The notes under the pieces were generated by a model, which was not told the origin of the DNA, did no database searches, and worked only from the letters and a program-made list of their open reading frames with translations. From contig VGEH01000020.1 of assembly GCA_016869375.1 (NCBI GenBank), forward strand, positions 1 to 44,046: a stretch of DNA of 44,046 nucleotides, written 5' to 3'. The position numbers and the translations under genes are program-made. Of this stretch, positions 37,774 through 44,046 are shown in pieces. Numbering within the stretch: the stretch's first letter is position 1; every line of letters begins with the position of its first letter. This DNA is from Alphaproteobacteria bacterium (GTDB lineage: Bacteria > Pseudomonadota > Alphaproteobacteria > SHVZ01).

Positions 37774-39225
37774 ATGTCGATCTTGATTGAGACCTTGCGC
37801 TCGGGCAGCGCTCAGGATGCTGCGGCCATGGCGGAGAGGGAGTTGGCTGCCTCCCCCGACAGCCTCGCCGCTCACTACGCCGCCGTCGCTTCCGCGTTTA
37901 TGCGCCGAGAGCCCTCGCGCATGCTCTCGTCCTATGAACGTTTTCTCCGGGCCGTGGAGGCGAAGCAGGAGGCTCACTGGAACGTTACCGAGTCGAGGCT
38001 GGCAGGCCGGATCGCCGAGCAGTTTGTCCGCATGTGCGAGGCCTTTCTCGCCGAAGGCGGCCAAAGTCAGTTCGAGCCCGCGCAGCTCTCGTTCGTTGCC
38101 GACCAAGCCCTGGTCGCCGAGCACTGGGCATCGGCAGCCGACGATACGGCGACCGCCGCCGCAGCCCGCACCGCCGCAGATCACTTCTGGCAGTTCGATG
38201 GCAGGGGCGCGCTCAGAACCTTCTGGCGACCCGCAGCACCTCCACACCTTCAGCTCGAGCCGACCAATCACTGCAATCTCAAATGCACCATGTGCCCGCG
38301 TACGACGGTCATGGGGCGCCGCACCGGTTACATGGACATCGAAGTTTGGGATCGTGTCCTCGATACCTGGGGGGCACGCGAGATCACGCTTGCCTTCGAG
38401 GATCCACTGACCGGAGCCCCTTTGCTGCGCGGAAGAATGGGCGGCACCATCAAGCTTTTCTATCTCGGCGAGCTTTTGATGCATCCGGAGTTCGACCGGT
38501 TCATCACCATCGCCCGCGAGCGAAACGCCGTCGTCGCGCTTCTGACTAACGGCATTCTCCTGCAAAAACGCAGCGTCAGGCGCCGACTGCTCGAGGCAAG
38601 GCCGTCGAGCCTCGGGATCTCGCTGGACGGCTACGACGCTGACAGCTACGAGCGGATTCGCGACGGCGGGCAGTGGGAGGCAGTCAAGGCCGCGATCGAG
38701 GCCTTCATCGCAGAGCGCGATGCGATGGGTCTTCGCGACGAGATCAGCCTCCACATCAACAACGTCAACCCGGGCTACTCGCCGGAGATCCTCGCCAAGG
38801 CCAATGCGTTCCTGGGCTCGATCGCCTCCGGGTCGATCCCGATCCGCTATCTCAAGCTGACCACCACGAATCCGAGCGAGCATCTCTCGCCGGATGGCGA
38901 GAAGGCCACCTACGACTTCTCGCCCGCCTATGTCGTTACGCCGGACCGCCCCTCGTGCCTCGAGCCGCTCGACAAGATGCAGATCCTCTGGGACGGACGT
39001 GTCTCCGCCTGCTGTCTCGATTCCGACGGCGAGATCGAGCTAGGTCACGTCCGCAACGGCGTCGATACCGTGTGGCAAAGCGAGCCGATGAGGCGGATTC
39101 AGCGCGCGCATCTCGAACACAAGCTTGCGGACTACGGTCTTTGTCAGAGCTGCCTGGGCGTCGACGAGAACGCGAACCGCGTACCGCCGCGAGTTTCCCG
39201 CCTGCAGCCGAACGTCACGGGCTAG
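37774..39225 (+). CDS. radical SAM/SPASM protein with uncharacterised N-terminal domain
   Basis: A protein of about 483 residues from ATG 37774 (GTG at 37765 is also possible; residue numbers below count from that GTG). Residues 1-150 are a helical, TPR-like region I cannot assign. The radical SAM core has C170-x3-C174-x2-C177 in NHCNLKCTMCPRT, and the SPASM-type C-terminal region has cysteines at 398, 416, 417, 460 and 463 (SACCLDSDG and LCQSCLG) for an auxiliary iron-sulfur cluster. Such enzymes often modify peptides or proteins. No precursor-peptide-like gene lies beside it: mtgA is upstream, DUF188 downstream on the other strand. Confidence 0.85.
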   Translation: MSILIETLRSGSAQDAAAMAERELAASPDSLAAHYAAVASAFMRREPSRMLSSYERFLRAVEAKQEAHWNVTESRLAGRIAEQFVRMCEAFLAEGGQSQFEPAQLSFVADQALVAEHWASAADDTATAAAARTAADHFWQFDGRGALRTFWRPAAPPHLQLEPTNHCNLKCTMCPRTTVMGRRTGYMDIEVWDRVLDTWGAREITLAFEDPLTGAPLLRGRMGGTIKLFYLGELLMHPEFDRFITIARERNAVVALLTNGILLQKRSVRRRLLEARPSSLGISLDGYDADSYERIRDGGQWEAVKAAIEAFIAERDAMGLRDEISLHINNVNPGYSPEILAKANAFLGSIASGSIPIRYLKLTTTNPSEHLSPDGEKATYDFSPAYVVTPDRPSCLEPLDKMQILWDGRVSACCLDSDGEIELGHVRNGVDTVWQSEPMRRIQRAHLEHKLADYGLCQSCLGVDENANRVPPRVSRLQPNVTG

Positions 39226-39263
39226 ACTCGGCGCTACTGCCCCTGAAGCGGGGCGAAATACCC

Positions 39264-39719
39264 CTAAATGGCGCGCCTAAGCCGGTTGACCGCTTCGTCG
39301 AGGGCTGAAAGAAAGCGCGACTTGTCCTTGGATGCCATCGGCTTCGGACCGCCGGTCACCTCTCCCATGGCGCGCAGTTGCTGCATCAGTTCGCGCGTCG
39401 CCATCGCCATGCCGATCGAGTCCTTGGTGAACGGTTTGCCGGTCGGCCCGATCGCCACGGCACCAGCGGCCAGCGCTCGACTCGCCAGCGGAATGTCGGC
39501 GGTGACGACAATCGAGCGCGGGCCGGCACGGCCCGCGATCCAGTCATCGGCGGCATCGAAGCCGTCGCCGACGATCACGCGCTCGATCATCGGGCTCTGG
39601 GGAATGGCGACGAGCGCACCGGACACGACGAAGACCTTGAGCCCGTAGCGCTCGGCGACGCGGTAGACCTCCGCCTTCACCGGACACGCGTCGGCGTCGA
39701 CCAGGATCTCGATGGGCAT
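39264..39719 (-). CDS. YaiI/YqxD (DUF188) family protein
   Basis: A 151-residue protein of the DUF188 family, PIN/NYN-like in fold. The N-terminus [20 protein letters not shown] and [12 protein letters not shown] with Asp residues in the right places are the family marks. Biochemical function is unproven; a nuclease-like fold is inferred. It is convergent with the radical SAM gene and 6 bases after the protease gene on the same strand. Confidence 0.9.
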   Translation of the reverse strand: MPIEILVDADACPVKAEVYRVAERYGLKVFVVSGALVAIPQSPMIERVIVGDGFDAADDWIAGRAGPRSIVVTADIPLASRALAAGAVAIGPTGKPFTKDSIGMAMATRELMQQLRAMGEVTGGPKPMASKDKSRFLSALDEAVNRLRRAI

Positions 39720-39725
39720 GACTGC

Positions 39726-41285
39726 CTAGAAGGTGAACCGGGTCAGCAGCACCGCACTGCCGTTCGGCAGGATCATCGTCGCGGTCGTCGTCGACCCGAA
39801 GGTCACGGTGATCGTGCCGGCCGAAGCCGACAGCGTCGCCGCCTGCCAGGCGCCGCTCAGGGTCTGGCCGCCGGAATATTGCTGTAGGGTCCCGGAGAAC
39901 GCGGTCGTCGACGTCATGGCACCTGTCGCCAGGTACCAAGTCGCGTTGCCCGCCGTGTCGTACATGTATCCGGAAAGGAACAGAGTCGAATTCTGGAACT
40001 CGAAGAAGAAACCGCGCCCCGGCTCTTCGGCATTCCACCACCATCCCGCCTCGGGGAGCCCGGAGCTTGCGCTGCGGATCGCGTAGCTGTGGTGGAAGGG
40101 AAAGCGCTGGGCGGAGATGGTGCGGCCCCCGAAGGTCATCGTTGCCGTCGTCGGCGAGGTGAAGGTGACGGTCAGCATTCCGGCCGTGGCCGCGCCGGTC
40201 GTCCCGCGCCAAGCGCCGCTCAGCGACTGGCCTCCGGAGTACTCGATCAGGCTGCCGGAGAAGGCGCTGTCGCTGGTCATGGCGCCGATCGCGGCGTACC
40301 AGACGGGCGTTCCGTCGCTCCGGTAGAGGAAGCCCGAGATGAACATGTTGCTTCCCTGCTTCTCGAAGGAGAAGCCGGTGCCGGGCTCGTCGTTGTTCCA
40401 CCACCATCCGGTGTAGCGCGTCGCGATGCCGAAGCCGGCGATCGTGCTCTCGATCCACGACGTGAAGGAGGCAACCCGCGTGTAGACGCCAGGTGTTGCG
40501 GCCCTCGCACAGCCGAAGCCGAAGCTGGTGATGCCAACCTGCCGGTAGGTTCCGCCCGAGTCGCGGACGAAGAGCGGACCGCCGCTGTCGCCCTGGCACG
40601 TGTCTCTCCCGCCCGAGATGACGCCGGCGCACACCCAGCTGGAAAGGATGGTGCCGCCAAGCTGAGTTCCTCAGGTCGTGTTGGAAACGATCGGGATGTC
40701 CACCTGGCGAAGGAACTGGGAGACGCTGCCGCCCTCGGAGGTCGTTCCCCAGCCGACAGCCGTGCTCGTCGCCCCGTTGGCGGTAAGGGTCGCGTCGTCG
40801 CTCGTCGTCGACAGCGATACGGTATCGACCGTCAACGGCTCGGAGAGGCGCAGCAACGCAATGTCGGACCCGCCGACGGCGCCCCGGTAGCTCGCATGGA
40901 TCGCGACCTGGCTTGCGGAGACAGTCTGCGTGCTGGCGCTGTCATTGGTGGCGACGGTCGCCGAGCCCGCGATGATGGCGAGGCTGCCATCGTCATTGGC
41001 GACGCAATGCGCCGCGGTCAGGATGACATAGGGCGCGATGACGGTACCGCCGCAGGCGCCGGCGCTGGTCGCGCTGAAATACAGCGTCAGATAGACCGTC
41101 ATCGGCCACGCGCCCTCGGCCGCAAGCGCGCCGCCGACGATCTTCGGCCGCGCGAGATGCAGGCCTGGCGCAGCCGAGCCCTCAGGCGGCAGCGACAACA
41201 CATGGATGCGGTAAGGCAGCCCCTCGCCGGCCCTGGCAGCGCCGACGGCCATAACCAAAAGGAATGCAAGAAAGAAACGCAGCAC
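39726..41285 (-). pseudogene. trypsin-like serine protease with two C-terminal repeats, interrupted by TGA
   Basis: Start GTG 41285 gives a clean signal peptide (MLRFFLAFLLVMAVGAARA); an earlier GTG at 41360 is less likely. The protease domain has H93 in LTAAHC, D141 in GSDIALL and S234 in CQGDSGGP. A TGA at codon 205 (40673-40671) splits it; the frame stays the same on both sides. The stop aligns with the trypsin Cys168 (SNTT-stop versus SDSSC), whose partner C219 is kept. After the protease domain come two tandem repeats of about 100 residues, each starting GWWWN and containing SGAW and an F-S-G-S/T-L motif. Single-base loss of Cys, sequencing error, or a very unlikely selenocysteine are the options. 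Confidence 0.8.
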
Positions 41286-41401
41286 CGCCAACGGTCCCTG
41301 CCGGTCGAGCGCGCCCGAGGGGCGAGGATGGCGGTCGCAGGCCCAGGCGTCAATCGTCACGCCGCGACAGCCTACGGATCACACCATAGTGTTCAAGGGT
41401 T

Positions 41402-41450
41402 TGGTGGGCTGTGCAGGATTCGAACCTGCGACCCGCTGATTAAGAGTCAG
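41402..41450 (-). other. tRNA-Lys(CUU) 3' half, integration site (att)
   Basis: The minus strand reads CTGACTCTTAATCAG (anticodon arm, CUU anticodon), then GTCGCAGGTTCGAATCCTGC (T arm), ACAGCCC and ACCA: positions 28-76 of a tRNA-Lys with encoded CCA. Bases upstream do not give a matching 5' acceptor (GGGCTGT is absent) and base 27 no longer pairs with 43. A 3' tRNA half with this break in the anticodon arm is the standard scar of tyrosine-recombinase integration, so this is one end of an island that lies to higher coordinates. Confidence 0.85.
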
Positions 41451-41498
41451 ACTGCGTACCAACGAAGTCAAGCAGTTGCCCGCAAACTCAGGTCTATT

Positions 41499-41577
41499 AG
41501 AGCACTGCATATCAACACGTTAGGAGCACTTTGCAAACTACTGATGGCGGGCATTAAGGTGCTTCCGAAGTGCTTCC
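41499..41577. repeat. four AGTGCTYC-type short repeats near the att site
   Basis: AGAGCACT (41499-41506) and GGAGCACT (41523-41530) are complements of AGTGCTCT and AGTGCTCC; GGTGCTTCC (41558-41566) and AGTGCTTCC (41569-41577) point the other way. Two pairs in opposite orientation within 80 bases, 50 bases inside the att end, resemble arm-type binding sites of a phage-like integrase or excisionase. Confidence 0.4.
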
Positions 41578-41888
41578 CTTAGCGCTGGATCAAGACCGCG
41601 GAACCTCGGAAGTAGATCGCGACCGCGCGGTTTTCGACCTCTGAGGTCCAACCTCGATCGAGCTACCGTCCAAGGCGTCTTGCCCACGTCCTGGATGACG
41701 AATTCGATCTGTTCGCGTAGCACCGTGATCAGCGCTCCGTCCCGGTACTGGGCGTTCTCCCTTTCCAACTCGGCCAATTCGTGCGCGGTGCGACGCATCG
41801 TCTGAACCGACGCTTTGAGGAGGAAACGAAGCCAAGTCGCGTGAAAGCGTTTGGTGATCCGGGTCATTTCACGTCGGGGAACCATCAT
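41538..41888 (-). CDS. hypothetical island protein
   Basis: About 116 residues from ATG 41888 (41867 is an alternative; a TTG at 41975 would overlap the divergent gene). The sequence is basic and helical, with a likely coiled segment AHELAELERENAQYRDGALI and a basic end RGRKPRGRDLLPRFRG. No family recognised. Its 3' end runs through the short repeats near the att site, so it may be only a chance frame; position next to att and divergence from the HTH gene are its main support. Confidence 0.42.
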   Translation of the reverse strand: MMVPRREMTRITKRFHATWLRFLLKASVQTMRRTAHELAELERENAQYRDGALITVLREQIEFVIQDVGKTPWTVARSRLDLRGRKPRGRDLLPRFRGLDPALREALRKHLNARHQ

Positions 41889-41976
41889 CCTATTTACCGG
41901 CGAGAAAATTTCGCTGACGACGGCTGCCTCAGGTCTACAGAATCGACTTCTTCCGACTTTGCAGCGGGTGACCAAG

Positions 41977-42378
41977 ATGGCGCGAGCAAGTGCGAATGAA
42001 TATCCTCATATGGAGGGAGTGGTACGAGCCCTCGTGGCCTTGGCGGAGAAGCGGTCAGAGCTTCTCATGGCGGAGTCGCGCCTTTGGGCCGATGCCGCAG
42101 GAGTCCTTTTGGAGGTAATCCGGTTCATGACAAGGCCGGTGCCTATTCAGACGACGCACGTGGCCCCCGCCGACTACGACGGGAAGCATCTCTTGTCCGT
42201 CGAAGATGCCGCTGCGTTCTTGAGCCTCTCACGAGCGACGCTCAACAAATGGCGTGTCCATGGCGGAGGGCCAGAGTTCGTGCGGATCGGCAGGCGAATC
42301 TTCTACCGGCAAGCGACACTTGAAGCGTTCGTCGCCGCCAAAACGTTCCCCCATACTTCCGCATATGATCGCGTCTAG
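41977..42378 (+). CDS. excisionase-like helix-turn-helix protein
   Basis: A 133-residue protein from ATG 41977; an earlier frame start at 41851 would overlap the divergent gene. Residues 72-123 are a MerR/excisionase-type (HTH_17) domain: LLSVEDAAAFLSLSRATLNKW, then GPEFVRIGRRIFYRQATLEAF, with the winged-helix pattern of Xis and AlpA proteins. Residues 1-60 are a helical, unassigned extension. On an island 530 bases from the att site it may act as recombination directionality factor or as a regulator of the cargo. Confidence 0.75.
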   Translation: MARASANEYPHMEGVVRALVALAEKRSELLMAESRLWADAAGVLLEVIRFMTRPVPIQTTHVAPADYDGKHLLSVEDAAAFLSLSRATLNKWRVHGGGPEFVRIGRRIFYRQATLEAFVAAKTFPHTSAYDRV

Positions 42379-42524
42379 TCAGAGCATTCCGTGGCAGATG
42401 CGTGCTCGGATGTTTCCTCCTGTCTCTACACGATCAACGTGCGACCAGTCCGTTCCGTGTTGCTCATCACTACTCTGGCCATACACCTCGAAGGGTCGAG
42501 CGCAGTGACCATTTGCTTAAGATC

Positions 42525-44003
42525 ATGACGCAGATTTCAAAGCAAGGCGCGGGTAGTAAGCGCGTTTGCTACCGCTGCGTCGCCGACGAGGTGGTTCGGA
42601 AGGAGATAAAACTCAAAGGAACTCGCCATTCGTGCGGCTATTGCAACGCGCGACACAGAGCGATTCGGTTATCCGAACTCGCCCACCGGGTTGATGAGGT
42701 TTACAGACAGTTCGTAACAGGCGGTGAGGAAATGCCTGTCTTCGACAAAGAGTCGGACAAGGTGCACTACGAGGCGGAGGGGGAGACGCCATCGACAATC
42801 ATCCAGGAGATGCTGGAGTGCGAACCCAGCCTGGCGGACGACATTGTTAGCTTTCTTCACGACCGAGATCGCTACGGGGTCATTCGAGACGGCGACTACG
42901 ACTACTATGACGACACGTCCTCCTACGAGGTTCACATTCCAGATGACCCATCGTTCCGATTTAAGTGGAAGTCCTTTTGTCACTCTGTGAAGCACGAGCG
43001 AAGGTTCTTCAATCCCTGGGCAAAGAAGCAGCTTGATGAAATTTTGGGTCGCGCTTTAGCGGGGGGCTGGCTAAGCAAGAATCCCGTTCGGACGATAGGA
43101 AAAGCAGGCGACTCCATTCGCCACATCTATCGTGCTCGGGGTACCACCGGCCCCGAGGACCAAAAGCGAATCTTCGCATCTTTGGCAAGGGAGTTAGGAC
43201 CGCCGCCCCCAAATCTGCGAAAGCAGGGGCGCATGAATGCCCCCGGAATCGCCGTGTTTTACGGATCGCTTGAACCAGAAACTTGCGTTGCCGAGCTAAG
43301 ACTCCCTGTCGGCAGCGCCGCGGTGGTCGGCAAATTCAAAATTCGGCGTGCGCTCCGCGTCCTCGACATGACGGCTTTCGACGGTGGGGGCTGGCCTGGA
43401 AGCCTTTTCGATCCAAACGCCGTACAGAACTACGCTTGGGTCCGATTTCTCCAAAACTTCCACGCCGAAATTCGGCGGCCGGTACAGCCCGACTCTGAAA
43501 CCCTCGAATACCTCCCTACGCAGGTAGTTGCCGAATATCTCGCTTCCATGGTTAAGCCCCGACTAGATGGAATCCTGTACGCGTCTTCTCAGACCACGGA
43601 GAAAAAACTAAACATCGCGCTTTTCCATCATGCATGCTTTGTGAAAGCCGATTCACACTCTGACACTTCAAGGGCTGATGAGATCGAAATCGACACTGAT
43701 GAAGAGATCATCACAGTTACGTTCCCACGTAAGAAGCGCTCTCGGAAACGGCAACCCCTCCTAGCTATCACCGACGCATTTGATCAGGTGGACGTGCTTC
43801 CGGAATCGGATCACGACGGCGAGATGGATGATCCGAGACCGGCTCTTGAGCTTCTAAGAAGCGACACAGAAATTCGGCGTATTGGATCGGTGGACTACCG
43901 AACGGAAGACTCAAGAGTTGTCCTTGAGCGAAAGCGCGGATTCAACTCGCCAGTGCATAGAGATTTAGGAGCCAGCGAGGGAGTCGAAAACCTCTTGCGG
44001 TGA
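42525..44003 (+). CDS. RES-domain protein with zinc-finger HEPN/RES-type N-terminus
   Basis: A 492-residue protein from ATG 42525. Residues 10-45 hold a zinc ribbon, C15-x2-C18 and C37-x2-C40 (VCYRCVADEVV and SCGYCNAR), as in the N-terminal region of HEPN/RES-associated proteins; a helical stretch to about 190 follows. The RES domain begins at HIYRAR (R203) and includes MNAPGIAVFYGSLEPETCVAEL and GILYASSQ (S354/S355), matching the Arg, aromatic, Glu and Ser positions of the family whose toxins destroy NAD+. The last 120 residues are charged and unassigned. A self-contained antiphage or abortive-infection role is inferred; no antitoxin of the Xre-MbcA type is adjacent apart from the HTH protein 146 bases upstream. 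Confidence 0.8.
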   Translation: MTQISKQGAGSKRVCYRCVADEVVRKEIKLKGTRHSCGYCNARHRAIRLSELAHRVDEVYRQFVTGGEEMPVFDKESDKVHYEAEGETPSTIIQEMLECEPSLADDIVSFLHDRDRYGVIRDGDYDYYDDTSSYEVHIPDDPSFRFKWKSFCHSVKHERRFFNPWAKKQLDEILGRALAGGWLSKNPVRTIGKAGDSIRHIYRARGTTGPEDQKRIFASLARELGPPPPNLRKQGRMNAPGIAVFYGSLEPETCVAELRLPVGSAAVVGKFKIRRALRVLDMTAFDGGGWPGSLFDPNAVQNYAWVRFLQNFHAEIRRPVQPDSETLEYLPTQVVAEYLASMVKPRLDGILYASSQTTEKKLNIALFHHACFVKADSHSDTSRADEIEIDTDEEIITVTFPRKKRSRKRQPLLAITDAFDQVDVLPESDHDGEMDDPRPALELLRSDTEIRRIGSVDYRTEDSRVVLERKRGFNSPVHRDLGASEGVENLLR

Positions 44004-44046
44004 ACGGAAGCCGAGAGATTTCCGAGGTCTTGTGTTGAGCAAACGT

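Larger units (their letters stand above)
41402..44046. mobile_element. end of a tRNA-Lys-integrated genomic island
   Basis: From the tRNA-Lys half onward the base composition is visibly more A/T-rich than the rest of the window and codon choice changes (many AAA, AAT, ATT codons). The genes are an unknown small protein, an excisionase-like HTH protein and a RES-domain protein, typical island cargo. The element continues past the window edge; integrase and the other att end are not seen. Confidence 0.7.

Noticed and set aside
39239-39254. Hairpin GCCCC-tgaagc-GGGGC between the radical SAM and DUF188 genes as a terminator
   Set aside because: Stem is short and no T run follows on either strand; it may still help end both convergent transcripts but cannot be supported.
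41402-41485. Complete tRNA-Lys gene
   Set aside because: The would-be 5' acceptor arm does not pair with ACAGCCC, base 27 does not pair with 43 and the D arm cannot form with a normal loop, so only the 3' half is real.
40089-41582. Long plus-strand frame ending with a GGLCRIRTCDPLIKSQ-like stretch
   Set aside because: It is antisense to the protease gene, and the quoted stretch is the well-known artefact of translating the complement of a tRNA 3' end.

Overview
The window is chromosomal DNA of a high-G+C alphaproteobacterium, probably a soil or plant-associated member of Hyphomicrobiales, Rhodospirillales or relatives. The clues are an IalB-family periplasmic protein, an ECF sigma factor paired with a ChrR-type zinc anti-sigma factor, a Rhizobium etli-type (ReAV-like) L-asparaginase, acetoacetyl-CoA synthetase, and dense gene packing with ATGA/GTGA overlaps. 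The genus cannot be fixed from this sequence alone.

Layout. 1-1001: end of a phosphotransfer (Hpt) protein and a single-domain response regulator. 988-4973: aroA, a TauE-type exporter, and leuA with a possible attenuator leader. 5089-8098: sugar-nucleotide epimerase, SAM hydrolase, cyclic-nucleotide-binding protein and FAH-family hydrolase. 8228-10988: small hypothetical genes (one resembling phage TPGPW proteins), an RRM RNA-binding protein and a TetR regulator with a palindrome just upstream. 11049-18075: S9 peptidase plus serine hydrolase, an amidase remnant, a methyltransferase, then aldehyde dehydrogenase plus SDR. 18072-25093: membrane proteins (DedA, BI-1, RarD), rlmN, IalB, the RpoE-ChrR pair, a SpoU methyltransferase and the asparaginase. 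25083-29514: a minus-strand run of acetoacetyl-CoA synthetase, a DgcZ-like diguanylate cyclase, a small unknown protein and an aminotransferase. 29632-36925: transport and peptide/amide metabolism genes, including a periplasmic binding protein behind a TPP riboswitch and a frameshifted peptide-binding protein. 37009-41285: mtgA, a radical SAM/SPASM protein, a DUF188 protein and a trypsin-like protease gene broken by one in-frame TGA.

41402-44046: the 3' half of a tRNA-Lys(CUU), with no matching 5' half, marks the end of an integrated element. Beyond it the base composition drops and the genes change: a small unknown gene, an excisionase-like HTH protein and a large protein with an N-terminal zinc-finger/HEPN-RES-type region and a RES (NAD-degrading toxin family) domain. 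The element runs off the window, so its integrase is not seen.

The strongest leads are the TPP-riboswitch-controlled orphan binding protein annotated by similarity as an aminoethylphosphonate binder, the RES protein on the tRNA-Lys island, the DgcZ-like cyclase that has lost half of its zinc ligands, and the protease whose stop codon falls exactly on a conserved cysteine.
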